Shown: one piece after another, positions 7,741-16,656 of the stretch
Numbering within the stretch: the stretch's first letter is position 1
Layout: every line of letters starts with the position of its first letter
Assembly (NCBI GenBank): GCA_019358975.1
Contig: JAHHIL010000028.1
Coordinates: 1-61,871, forward strand
Length of the DNA stretch: 61,871 nt
Source of the DNA: Trichocoleus desertorum ATA4-8-CV12
GTDB lineage: Bacteria > Cyanobacteriota > Cyanobacteriia > FACHB-46
Direction: 5' to 3'
Made by a program: the position numbers and the translations under genes
Notes under the pieces: generated by a model
What the model saw: the letters and a program-made list of their open reading frames with translations, nothing else
Told to the model about the DNA's origin: nothing
The model's database searches: none

Positions 7741-7877
7741 AGAGATTGAATCTGCTCTCGCAGGGTCAGCTCGATGCCTTCGAGCGTCTTCATCGCTTCT
7801 GGGTCACTTTCGTCGTACAGAATTTGAGCAATCGCTTCAAGGTGAACTTGGAGGGCTTGTTCTTGAGCAGGAGTCAT
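7710..7877 (-). pseudogene. N-terminal fragment of an ISKra4-like transposase
   Basis: From an ATG at 7877 the frame reads MTPAQEQALQVHLEAIAQIL and then YDESDPEAMKTLEGIELTLREQ, a helical start like ISKra4-family transposases. Within codons it runs into the IS200 end and stops at 7710-7712. Nothing of the catalytic core remains. The join suggests that the IS200 element interrupted it and the rest was later lost. Confidence 0.5.
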
Positions 7878-7919
7878 GTCAGAGGTTGCAGCAAGTGAAT
7901 CCTTCTATCCTGACTGATC

Positions 7920-8228
7920 TCACCCAACTCTTGCAAAGGTGACATGCTCCCATAAGACTTCAGGCAATGTCTTTATTTCTTCATACTTACAAAATCTCAT
8001 TATGAGATTTACAAATATATGGTTATTTTTCCATTTATCCAACCAGTCATTTGAAGATCCTGCGTGAAAGTGATATGCATTAACTAATGCATCTCCAAAT
8101 ATTGAAATGCATTTTCGATGGTTAATAAAACCAGGATCAATATGACTACTGAGGCTATCATCTTGATCAAATCCTGGCAATGGTTCCATATCTTGAAGGC
8201 TCAGTGAAATTTGAAATGAACTAGGCAT
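7920..8228 (-). CDS. Hypothetical protein
   Basis: 102 residues with an ATG start. It reads like a genuine soluble protein, with mixed residues and aromatic pairs such as NAYHFHAGSSNDWLDKWKNNHIF and a C-terminal KYEEIKTLPEVLWEHVTF. I do not recognise the family. The local base composition is more AT-rich than in its neighbours, which fits recent arrival. No ribosome site is obvious. It could be a remnant of a larger gene. Confidence 0.4.
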   Translation of the reverse strand: MPSSFQISLSLQDMEPLPGFDQDDSLSSHIDPGFINHRKCISIFGDALVNAYHFHAGSSNDWLDKWKNNHIFVNLIMRFCKYEEIKTLPEVLWEHVTFARVG

Positions 8229-8259
8229 TGCTGATCAACAGTTGTGAATCAGCAATGCT

Positions 8260-8291
8260 CTATTTTAACCTCACCTATCCAATTGCAAAGG
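8260..8291 (+). repeat. Copy 1 of a 32-bp repeat flanking the Uma2 gene
   Basis: The 32 bases at 8260-8291 match 8984-9015 with about six differences. In the plus frame from the ATGs at 8255 and 8979 they encode MLYFNLTYPIAKVVLC and [16 protein letters not shown]. Changes are mostly in third positions, which suggests two remnants of the same gene start on either side of Uma2. Confidence 0.5.
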
Positions 8292-8343
8292 TCGTGCTGT
8301 GTATAAAATTTCCAGCGGCTCCAGATGAAAGGGATATACTAAC

Positions 8344-8907
8344 CTACAGTTTCAACCAACCGAATACATCACTTACAGTTAGCCGCAAGTTGGCAACTAA
8401 ATTAGGAACAGGTAAAACTTCATCTGCTTCTTGTAGCAGTTCGGGTTGTTGTCCTGATGGGTAGATGAGAAGCGATCGCTCGTCTGGATCAATCAGCCAA
8501 CCCATCTGACAGCCATGCTTTAGACAGTGCAAAATATTACCCGTTACCTTGGTTGGGCTTTGTTCTGGAGACAGAATCTCAATCGTCCAGTCTGGGTAAA
8601 TTGGAAATACATTGGCAATGTCGCCATTATCATCAACCGGAATTCGATTCCAGGCAAACACAGCAACATCAGGAACAATAGATCTGCCGCCAAACGTACA
8701 CCGCAATTCTGGAAAAGCTAAAGCAATTTTCTTATCTTCAACCACCTGATTGATGGCTGTCACTAACTTGCCTTGTAGCTTGCTGTGCTTTCCCTGCGGC
8801 ATCGGCTTTTGAACCAGCTGTCCATTAATGTATTCACTCGCTGGTTTTGTCTCTGGTAAAGCCAGAAACTCCTCCAGCGCGATCGTTTTTTCAGGGATTT
8901 GTACCAT
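8344..8907 (-). CDS. Uma2 family (DUF820) endonuclease-like protein
   Basis: 187 residues, the usual Uma2 length. The restriction-endonuclease-like core is visible: EYINGQLVQKPMPQGKHSKLQGKL, then FPELRCTFGGRSIVPDVAVF (the P-D motif) and PDWTIEILSPEQSPTKVTGNILHCLKHGCQMGWLID (the E-x-L-S-P-x-x-x-x-x-x-K motif). These families are greatly expanded in cyanobacteria, with no agreed role. The ATG follows a weak AGGG. The gene lies just downstream (3' side) of the Ro60-like gene on the same strand, but this is probably a chance neighbour, since a repeated gene remnant flanks it. Confidence 0.85.
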   Translation of the reverse strand: MVQIPEKTIALEEFLALPETKPASEYINGQLVQKPMPQGKHSKLQGKLVTAINQVVEDKKIALAFPELRCTFGGRSIVPDVAVFAWNRIPVDDNGDIANVFPIYPDWTIEILSPEQSPTKVTGNILHCLKHGCQMGWLIDPDERSLLIYPSGQQPELLQEADEVLPVPNLVANLRLTVSDVFGWLKL

Positions 8908-8983
8908 CAGCGATTCCCCCTTTGCCCAAAGTCAGCACTCAGAATAGAAAGGGCAGTAGTCCACCAAAATGATGAACCATGCC

Positions 8984-10565
<1,582 letters not shown>

Positions 10566-10613
10566 CGATCGCGTTAAAAAGATAAAATTTTGGTCAAATT
10601 GGGCAAAGCATTA

Positions 10614-10803
10614 CCGCGCAAGTTGCAGAAGCTAGGTCAGGGCTGATTGTTGGATGCTAAATACCAAGAGCTTCCCCAGCATTTAGCATTCCTTCTCAGC
10701 ACTATTTGTGCCTGCTATCGGTCTCAGGCTTGCAGCGTATCCCTCCAGATACGCACCGTTGGTTTGGTTAGAGAGTATGTAAGCTTCTGCGATCGGGGCG
10801 CGG
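10614..10803 (-). ncRNA. Y-RNA-like structured RNA, copy B (190 nt)
   Basis: It has the same terminal CCGCGC/GCGCGG pairing and a 9-bp perfect second stem (10625-10633 with 10782-10790, GCAGAAGCT/AGCTTCTGC). On the minus strand the 5' arm continues TTACATACTC, as in copy C. The head is larger, with several hairpins: GCGTATC/GATACGC (10735-10754), GCCTG/CAGGC, GCAC/GTGC and a 9-bp ATGCTAAAT/ATTTAGCAT. The T-arm-like sequence of copy C is not conserved here. No reading frame of note is present. Confidence 0.6.
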
Positions 10804-10840
10804 CAATGATCGCCTCACTGCCAAATTGAATTAGGTCACC

Positions 10841-10957
10841 TCGTGCAAGTTGAAAAAGCAATTGTGTTATACACAGGAATCGAACCTGTAGTACTTGATC
10901 TCAAATCAAGTGCCTTACCGTTTGGCGAGTATGTATGCTTCTTCTATTAGGGCACGA
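10841..10957 (-). ncRNA. YrlA-like RNA with tRNA-like head, copy C (117 nt)
   Basis: Terminal TCGTGC/GCACGA pairing and a second stem (10852-10860 with 10936-10944, one G-U) match the plan of copies A and B. On the minus strand the head holds three tRNA arms in order. They are a D arm GCC-AAACGGTAA-GGC, an anticodon arm CTTGA-TTTGAGA-TCAAG, and a T arm ACAGG-TTCGATT-CCTGT with a canonical T loop. The acceptor is reduced to about 4 bp (ATAC/GTAT) and runs into the Y-like stem, so this is not a working tRNA. It begins 14 bases after the stop of the small gene at 10972. Confidence 0.7.
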
Positions 10958-10971
10958 AGTAGAAAGATTGT

Positions 10972-11217
<246 letters not shown>

Positions 11218-11223
11218 CTATAA

Positions 11224-11265
11224 GCATAATACAACATACTACAATCTGTCAATAGGATACTACAA
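11224..11265 (-). promoter_or_regulatory. Promoter with two ATACTACAA boxes for the Ro60-like operon
   Basis: On the minus strand a TTGACA (11252-11247) is followed 18 bases later by TATGCT, or by TATTAT at 15 bases. Two identical boxes, ATACTACAA at 11236-11244 and 11257-11265, straddle the TTGACA and are exactly 21 bp apart, two helical turns. This is a good geometry for a repressor or activator dimer of dimers. The same motif lies upstream of the NADAR gene. Confidence 0.5.
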
Positions 11266-11419
11266 AATTTTTAAGAGGTGAGAGGGTAATCATTGAAAGA
11301 ATGGCTGGATTGCTTTCGGAGTCTGGTTGTAGGCGTTACGCTTAAAGATGGTCACTACTCTCAGCAAGTCTATGAGTAGTTTCTACGCATCTCTCTCAAA
11401 TAATGCGATCGGAGTTCAC

Positions 11420-12085
11420 ATGGCAACCTATATCGTCACAGGGGCAAATCGGGGAATTGGTTACGAGTACTGTCGGCAACTACAAGCACGGGGTGAAACC
11501 GTCATTGCTGTCTGTCGTACGGCCTCGGAGGCATTGCAGCAGCTAGGAATACAGGTTGAAGCGGGAATCGATATTACCTCAGATACTTCCGTGTCAGACT
11601 TACGAAAGCGCTTGGGCGATCGGGACATTGATGTTTTGATTAACAATGCAGGCATCATCAAGCGCGTCACCCTGGAACAGCTAGACTTCGACTGCATCCG
11701 AGAACAGTTTGAGGTGAATGCGCTCGGTGCTCTACGGGTGACCCATGCACTACTGCCCCAGCTCCCAGCAGGCTCCAAAGTTGTGTTGATGACCAGCCGC
11801 ATGGGATCGATCGCAGATAATACTTCGGGTAGTTCCTATGGCTATCGCATGTCGAAGGTGGCGTTATCGATGGCAGGAAAATCTTTAGCTCACGATCTCA
11901 GACCCCGTGGCATTGCCGTCGCGATTCTGCATCCTGGTTTAGTGCAAACTCGCATGACTAATTTTACGGCAGGTGGCATCACACCAGAGGAATCTGTGCA
12001 AGGTTTGTTGACCCGGATTGATCAGTTGGCCTTGAAGAATACGGGCACGTTTTGGCACGCCAATGGAGAGGTGTTGCCTTGGTAA
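11420..12085 (+). CDS. Short-chain dehydrogenase/reductase (SDR)
   Basis: 222 residues from the ATG at 11420, chosen because GGAG at 11411-11414 precedes it and MATYIVTGANRGIG starts the Rossmann fold at once. TGANRGIG is the classical T-G-x-x-x-G-x-G cofactor loop. NNAG (LINNAGI) follows, then the catalytic Ser in LMTSRMGS and Y-x-x-x-K in YGYRMSK. HPGLVQTRM is the usual loop after the active site. The substrate is unknown; the nearest relatives by eye are the C-factor/YciK-like small SDRs. It is transcribed away from the Ro60-like operon. Confidence 0.85.
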   Translation: MATYIVTGANRGIGYEYCRQLQARGETVIAVCRTASEALQQLGIQVEAGIDITSDTSVSDLRKRLGDRDIDVLINNAGIIKRVTLEQLDFDCIREQFEVNALGALRVTHALLPQLPAGSKVVLMTSRMGSIADNTSGSSYGYRMSKVALSMAGKSLAHDLRPRGIAVAILHPGLVQTRMTNFTAGGITPEESVQGLLTRIDQLALKNTGTFWHANGEVLPW

Positions 12086-12112
12086 TCAGCGCCCTCTGGG
12101 CCAAGGCAGAAC

Positions 12113-12186
12113 TCTAAGCAGCTCCGCTTTGGCCCCATGACGAACATTTGTAACCCTTCGCCACGAAAAAATCGGAGCTGCTTAGA
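12113..12186. repeat. 14-bp inverted repeat with 46-bp spacer
   Basis: TCTAAGCAGCTCCG (12113-12126) and its exact complement at 12173-12186 flank 46 bases. A second nested pair, GGGCCAA/TTGGCCC, overlaps the left arm. It lies 28 bp after the SDR stop. It may be a terminator-like structure or the ends of a small lost element; there is no T tract. Confidence 0.5.
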
Positions 12187-12218
12187 ATCGAGAAGTTTTG
12201 TCTGCGATCGCAATTTCT

Positions 12219-12383
12219 ATGACAGCCCGCCACAGCCAATCACAGCTTCAAGACTTGACTCAAGCAGTGCTCCAAGATGGCTTTTGTATTCTGCACATTG
12301 CCCGCGAAGGCGACTTGCAGAACCGAGGAGCTGCCCGCTACTATGTCACCCTCCCGTTTCACCCTCTTCCATCTGCCCTTTGA
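12219..12383 (+). CDS. Short hypothetical protein, probably a gene remnant
   Basis: 54 residues from the ATG at 12219: a helical LQDLTQAVLQDGFCILHIAR followed by EGDLQNRGAARYYVTLPFHPLPSAL. The sequence reads like part of a real protein, but it ends abruptly and has no ribosome site. The neighbouring inverted repeat overlaps the region just upstream. Function unknown. Confidence 0.3.
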   Translation: MTARHSQSQLQDLTQAVLQDGFCILHIAREGDLQNRGAARYYVTLPFHPLPSAL

Positions 12384-12905
12384 ACGATCGCGAATTTAAG
12401 TAAAGTACAAGGTTTTGATGACAAAGAGTCACGGTGTTTTTCGTTAGTCGAAGAGATTAAGCGATCGCTTTAAGAAACTCCTATTGGTGATAGAAGGGGG
12501 TTGAATGCTATGCATTGTCACATCTTTCTTCACAAAAAGGATAACTACCAAAAGGTTTGTGAAAAAGGGCAGTTGCAAGAGGGCAATCGCTTAAATATCC
12601 ACTACATCAGCGTTTTAATAATTATTCTATTTGTAAAGAAAGATGCGGCAATGGATAGGATTGTTGTTGCCCTGCTGCTCCAGGAAGTTGAACAAAAGCG
12701 ACTGTTACTACAAAAGCAGGGATGGGACATTCAGATCACAAGGTGCAAGATGTAGTCAAGGTATTTGCAGATATTGCGGAAGAGGTTAGACAGTGGTTGT
12801 CCTAGCCACGGCATAACCAGTCGGTTGCAGCGGACATCTGAAACTTTTATGCTGGATTCAAAGCTACTTGCTACCGCTGATTTGAGATGTTAGGAGGCTT
12901 TACCC
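12384..12905. other. Gene-poor stretch with a probable decayed frame
   Basis: No convincing intact gene. Around 12650-12805 the plus strand encodes DRIVVALLLQEVEQKRLLLQ, and then, after a frame change near 12730, HKVQDVVKVFADIAEEVRQW ending at a stop near 12805. This looks like the frameshifted remains of one small helical protein. An AGGAGG at 12892-12897 is the ribosome site of the HAD gene. Confidence 0.3.
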
Positions 12906-13502
12906 ATGCGCGCAGTCATCTTCGACATTGACGGCACTCTCCTTCACTCCAGTAAACTCGATGACGAAACGTACACCTCCGCCATTCACGATGTACTGGG
13001 ATCTGTGCAATTCAGAAAATCATGGAGCCACTATAAAAACGTCTCTGGTTCTGGAACCCTCCTTGAAATTCTTGGTGACAATAACATCGGGAATACCGCT
13101 GGTGTGCTGCGTGCCGTTGAGGAGGCATTTGTCGCTAGAATTTCTAGGCACATTGAGAAGCATGGGCCGATCATGGAGGTACCAGGCGCAAAGGACTTCG
13201 TTAGTAAACTAGCGAGCTCAAGAGCCTGCCAAATAGCCTATGCCACTGCCGGATGGTTCGCATCTGCTCGGATAAAATTGAGATCATCGCAGTTTCCAGT
13301 GGATGGGATACCCTTAGCATCGTGCAACGATCACATTGACAAAGTCGCAATCATGACCCATGCGTTCAAGCAACTCACCGCGCCGTTTGATTCAATTACA
13401 TACTACGGCGACGGCGAGTGGGACAAGTTGGCAGCTAACGCGCTGGGTTGGAACTTTGTCCCTGTGGGTGAGAAGCTAAATGGTCTCGAGCACTTTATTT
13501 AA
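12906..13502 (+). CDS. HAD superfamily hydrolase
   Basis: 198 residues. Motif I, FDIDGTLLHS (residues 5-14), carries the nucleophile Asp and the +2 Asp. Motif II is YATAGW, a lysine (KVAIM) provides motif III, and motif IV is YYGDGEWDKLAA. A helical cap follows motif I, as in beta-phosphoglucomutase or phosphoglycolate phosphatase relatives. The reaction is presumably phosphate-ester hydrolysis of a small metabolite; the substrate cannot be read from the sequence. A TTAGGAGG site just upstream fixes the start. It stands alone. Confidence 0.85.
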   Translation: MRAVIFDIDGTLLHSSKLDDETYTSAIHDVLGSVQFRKSWSHYKNVSGSGTLLEILGDNNIGNTAGVLRAVEEAFVARISRHIEKHGPIMEVPGAKDFVSKLASSRACQIAYATAGWFASARIKLRSSQFPVDGIPLASCNDHIDKVAIMTHAFKQLTAPFDSITYYGDGEWDKLAANALGWNFVPVGEKLNGLEHFI

Positions 13503-13784
13503 ACGCACCAGAACCTTCATTTAGGAATCGCGCTCCGCCGCCAGACAAGCGACTGTGATCTGAATAGATACGAGAGGTTACCTGGCGGTGATTGCACTTC
13601 GCGGTCTTGAGTCTGTCAGTTCATGCCAGATGGTGGGCTGCTTCTAGGTATCAGTGGGGCAGTAAATTGAAGTCCATCTGTTGGTGTTTCAGGTTAAGTT
13701 CTATTTAGCTCTTGGTGGTGTAAAAAAGATAAAGTTGTTGCCAAGTCCAGTTCTGCGAATTTATTGATACGTACGGCAATTCCA

Positions 13785-14264
13785 GTGATTGAGATCAAAC
13801 CGCTCCAGCAACGTCAAATTGAACAAGCCAAGCAAATCGTCACGACAGTTTGCTTAGAGGTTTGGCGAGATATCGTGACCGAGGAGGAGTTGAATCGCTA
13901 TGATTCTATGTCCGATATTGAGCATATGCGCTTGCACTATTTCGACAATGGTGGTGTGTTCTTGGTCTTGGTGGACAACGAGCACGTTGTAGGGACTGGA
14001 GCAATCCGAAAACTTGATAATGAAGTTTGCGAACTTAAGCGTATGTGGTTTCTCAAAGAGTATCGAGGACAAAGATGGGGCTGGAACATGGCTCAAAGGC
14101 TTCTTGATTTTGCTAGGCAGGCAGGTCATCGAAAGGTGAGACTAGACCTCGTGAACGAGGAGCGCCAACTACAGGCACTCAAACTCTACAAAAGACTTGG
14201 CTTCTACTCAATCGAGAGATATAACGATAGTCTATGCAATATTTTTATGGAAAAGCTTTTATAG
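13785..14264 (+). CDS. GNAT family N-acetyltransferase
   Basis: About 159 residues. The GNAT core is clear: VFLVLVDNEHVVGTGAIRKL, ELKRMWFLKEYRGQRWGWNMAQRLLDFARQ (motif A, with the R/Q-x-x-G-x-G/W acetyl-CoA loop as Y-R-G-Q-R-W-G), KVRLDLVN and ALKLYKRLGFYSIERYN (motif B). Start uncertain: a GTG at 13785 fits the domain edge, and a TTG at 13764 would add seven residues. Neither has a strong ribosome site. The acceptor substrate is unknown. Confidence 0.8.
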   Translation: MIEIKPLQQRQIEQAKQIVTTVCLEVWRDIVTEEELNRYDSMSDIEHMRLHYFDNGGVFLVLVDNEHVVGTGAIRKLDNEVCELKRMWFLKEYRGQRWGWNMAQRLLDFARQAGHRKVRLDLVNEERQLQALKLYKRLGFYSIERYNDSLCNIFMEKLL

Positions 14265-14340
14265 TGGTAGTCAAGCAGCCCTAACTTTGCGTTGGTGCCG
14301 ACAGAGCAGAGTTTATCGGTCGCTGCACAACTTCACCGCT

Positions 14341-14458
14341 AATGCTATAGCATTACCGAAAATGACTAACTTCAGCATTATTTGGTTTATCATGGCTTGA
14401 CGCCTCAATCGTTTGAGGCGTATTACAAAAAATGCACCACTATTCATTTTCGGCAATG
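14341..14458. repeat. MITE-like imperfect palindrome
   Basis: The arm CATTACCGAAAATGA (14351-14365) pairs with TCATTTTCGGCAATG (14444-14458), 14 of 15 positions. Between them sits an 8-bp hairpin, CGCCTCAA/TTGAGGCG (14401-14420), and at the left edge a perfect palindrome, AATGCTATAGCATT (14341-14354). No gene lies in 14265-14613. The size and symmetry suit a miniature inverted-repeat element, or a terminator for the GNAT gene. Confidence 0.4.
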
Positions 14459-14613
14459 TTTCTAAAAAAGCTATAACACCTCCTCGCAAACCCAAAAATC
14501 AAGAAGTTCGATCGCTAGGGTAGGCAGTAGCAATCTTACGCCTACAGACTGAATCATGGACTGGAAAAAATCCAGACCATTGGCTACATGAGGATGGATG
14601 GAAGGCGATCGTC

Positions 14614-14880
14614 ATGCGGATAAAACTGAAGGAAATTACGTTTGCTAATGGGTCAGTGTGCGTAGACCTCTACAACCTCGGTTTTAGGGTTCAAGCAGTC
14701 GTCAACACACAGCAGGCGAGCGGGTCAGCGGGAAGCAACCCAGGAACGCTCTTGCAGGGAGAAGAGATGGCAGTTGAGCGAGTGTTCACGAATGCTGGTC
14801 GGTTATGGGTCAGCGGCAAAAATCCCAGAGACGAACGAGTGGATTTGGACCCAAAAGATTTGATTTACGTGGAGCAGTAG
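14614..14880 (+). CDS. Hypothetical protein, intact member of a three-copy local family
   Basis: 88 residues beginning MRIKLKEITFANGSVCVDLYNLGF and continuing RVQAVVNTQQASGSAGSN, RVFTNAGRLWVSGKN and DLDPKDLIYVEQ. It is strand-rich, lacks a signal peptide, and resembles a small SH3-like or Hfq-sized beta protein by pattern only. Two damaged copies lie at 15505-15542 and 16151-16428 on the other strand, and the DNA just before the start (GAAGGCGATCG) is repeated with them. No function recognised. Confidence 0.5.
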   Translation: MRIKLKEITFANGSVCVDLYNLGFRVQAVVNTQQASGSAGSNPGTLLQGEEMAVERVFTNAGRLWVSGKNPRDERVDLDPKDLIYVEQ

Positions 14881-14889
14881 CGATCGCTG

Positions 14890-14940
14890 TCGTAGTTACG
14901 CAACAAAGTATGGCAAGAAGGCGTTAGGTATGGCTCAAGA
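14890..14940 (+). repeat. Dispersed repeat, GGCGTTAGGTATGGC type, copy 1
   Basis: Contains AAGGCGTTAGGTATGGCTCAA preceded by TTACGCAACAAAGTATGGC. The same unit is found inverted at 15680-15729, with variants at 15800-15839, 16519-16570 and 59828-59867. Confidence 0.7.
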
Positions 14941-15504
14941 ACTTAACTGCCGTCGTGGCTTGTTTGGAAGCGATCGCCAACCAAGGTATGGCATCGGCAC
15001 AATAGCCGCAGATTGTGACAGAAGGTGCTAAATGGTGCCCTACATGATTGGATTACCACTGCCGCAACTTTCTCAGTGTGGCAAACTGTGCCAATGAGTG
15101 CCGCTGGGTGTTGATGGGTGATGGCTTGTGCCAACGTGCGATCGCAGGGTTATGATCACGCCCTTTCACAGCCCTCGGCTTGTTGGGGAAATTTGTCCCA
15201 TTGAGTCCAAGCAAAAGAGTAGCATTGCTATGATTGTGGCCGTCAATTTGTGGAAGCCTCGCAGTGGCGAGTCATTCCTCCTGATAGTAAAGCTCTCCTA
15301 GAGTGTTGACAAGTCTTCTAGAATTTCCCCAGCAATTCTCAGTATGAGAATGATTCTCACCCAAGCTTCTGAATTCAATTGCTTCTAGTGCCTGAAACCC
15401 GCATTCTGCAGTTCAAGAAATTGAGTGAGAAAGCTGGTGGGGGCACTTATTTCAGTACAAATGTTTCAAAATGAGAATTGCTGTCTGCGAACACTGCCCC
15501 TGCC
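14941..15504. other. Gene-poor stretch
   Basis: No supported gene on either strand. Short open runs exist but lack starts, ribosome sites and protein-like composition. It lies between two copies of the dispersed repeats and includes HIP1 octamers. Confidence 0.5.
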
Positions 15505-15542
15505 CCATTAGCAAACGCAATTTCCTTCAGTTTTATCTGCAT
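15505..15542 (-). pseudogene. Truncated copy of the 88-residue gene
   Basis: From an ATG at 15542 the minus strand reads MQIKLKEIAFANGAG, matching the first residues of the intact gene at 14614. It then runs into unrelated sequence and stops. Only about 13 codons are homologous. Confidence 0.55.
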
Positions 15543-15679
15543 TCCGATCGCCTTCCATCAGTCTTTACTTAGCCAATGATCTGAATTTCCCAAAGTCCCT
15601 GACTCAGTCTGTAGGCACAAGATTGATGATGCCGTTCTTGTTTGGCGATCGCTTCCCCAAAAGCCCGACGGCGGTTTAG

Positions 15680-15729
15680 TCTTGTGCCATACCTAACGCC
15701 TTCTTGCCATACTTTGTCGCGTAACTGCC
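15680..15729 (-). repeat. Dispersed repeat, copy 2 (inverted relative to copy 1)
   Basis: Matches 14890-14940 on the opposite strand over about 50 bp (CCATACCTAACGCCTTCTTG followed by CCATACTTTGTCGCG), so 14.9-15.7 kb is bracketed by an inverted pair. Confidence 0.75.
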
Positions 15730-15799
15730 GCACTTTTTACCAAACATTTGCCGCACCTTGGAGCAGGTGTTCCCCAAAGCGGGACTGCGACAGGTTCTT

Positions 15800-15839
15800 T
15801 TTGCGCCATACCTAACGCCTCTCGTCGCGTGACGGTCGC
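15800..15839 (-). repeat. 40-bp repeat shared with the relaxosome leader
   Basis: Identical, in inverted orientation, to 59828-59867. It includes the GGCGTTAGGTATGGC core and the CTCGTCGCGTGACGGTCGC arm. Immediately after it GTCGCGTGA recurs (15835 and about 15865), as it does beside the relaxosome copy. Confidence 0.85.
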
Positions 15840-15926
15840 GTGACTGCGGCATCCCTGTCGCGTGAGCGCGACACTGAGTCGATCTACCCCATATCCATTG
15901 CAGCAATTTTCGTCGCAGCTCAACTT

Positions 15927-16041
15927 TGACGCACTTCTGACGCACTCTTGACGCACTTCTAGTCCTTAGGAGCCATTAATTCGGCTTCATCGACTTCTAC
16001 GATTGATTTTTGACGCACTTCTGACGCACTCTTGACGCAGT
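15927..16041. repeat. Two triplets of 11-bp iterons (second parC-like site)
   Basis: TGACGCACT occurs at 15927, 15938 and 15949, and again at 16011, 16022 and 16033 (last copy TGACGCAGT), always 11 bp apart. The two triplets are 84 bp apart. The complement AGTGCGTCA is the repeat found in front of parM at 60129-60159, so these are probably ParR-binding sites too. Confidence 0.7.
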
Positions 16042-16052
16042 TTGTGTGAATT

Positions 16053-16081
16053 AAAAAACCCCTAGCTGTGCGGTTAGGAGT
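16053..16081 (-). terminator. Rho-independent terminator
   Basis: On the minus strand ACTCCTA, a 10-nt loop and TAGGGGT form a 7-bp stem (one G-U) followed by TTTTTT. It would end transcripts coming from the damaged gene at 16151-16428. Confidence 0.6.
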
Positions 16082-16150
16082 GTTATGGGTAGTACAAAAG
16101 TACAAATGGCATCCTTCACAAGTTTATTCTAGGACTACTGGCAGCTTAGT

Positions 16151-16428
16151 TCAGCCCTGTCGCGATCGCGCCTCTTCTACATCAATCAAATCTTTGGGGT
16201 CCCAATCCACTCGCCGCCTCTGGGGTGCTTGCCGCTGACCCACAAGCGACCAGAATTCGTGAACGCTCGCTCCATTAACATCTTTTCCCCCTGCAAGAGC
16301 ACCCCATGACTGCTGCCTGCTGACCCGTCTCCCTGTTGAGTGTTGACCGCTTGAATCCTAAAACTGAGGTTATAGAGGTCTACAAACACTCCTCCATTGG
16401 CAAACACAATTTCCAGTTTTATCCGCAG
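16151..16428 (-). pseudogene. Frameshifted copy of the 88-residue gene
   Basis: The minus strand reads RIKLEIVFANGGVFVDLYNLSFRI and GRLWVSGKHPRG in register with the gene at 14614. The ATG has become CTG, one codon near the start is missing, and a frameshift near 16205 replaces the D-x-D-P-K-D-L-I end; shifting the frame restores DWDPKDLIDVEE. A GTG at 16407 could start a 73-residue version. Confidence 0.65.
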
Positions 16429-16518
16429 AGCGATCGCCTTCCACCCGTCTTCATTTAGTCAAGCTGATGTCCCACCTTGGTTGGGATCGCTACCCCAAGA
16501 CACGACCGCAACAACTTG

Positions 16519-16570
16519 ATTTTGCGCCATACCTAACGCCTTCTTGCCACACCCTTGTCGCGTGATGCCG
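16519..16570 (-). repeat. Dispersed repeat, copy 4
   Basis: GCGCCATACCTAACGCCTTC with a following TGTCGCGTGA, the same unit as at 15680 and 15800. Confidence 0.65.
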
Positions 16571-16656
16571 CGCACTTGCCTTCTGTTACCGGATAGCTCA
16601 GCTCCAATCAGTCGGAGGCGAGATTGCTTTGATCGCCAATCACCCATGAGCTCCAA

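Noticed and set aside
10841-10957. Functional tRNA gene (Gln- or Ser-like)
   Set aside because: The acceptor stem is only about 4 bp, runs into an extended helix, and the UGA anticodon does not match the arm structure; a Y-RNA-like reading explains all parts.
12501-12755. 84-residue plus-strand frame
   Set aside because: Its first half has poor composition and no ribosome site; only the last part looks protein-like, and it is continued by another frame, so it is treated as a decayed gene.
15676-15956. Two overlapping minus-strand frames with Cys/Arg-rich proteins
   Set aside because: They translate the dispersed repeats and iterons; the repeated AT(K/R)YGKKALGMAQ peptide reflects DNA repeats in several frames, and no ribosome site is present.
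15927-16041. CRISPR array
   Set aside because: The repeats are 9-11 bp with almost no spacers and recur at parM; no cas genes are present in the window.
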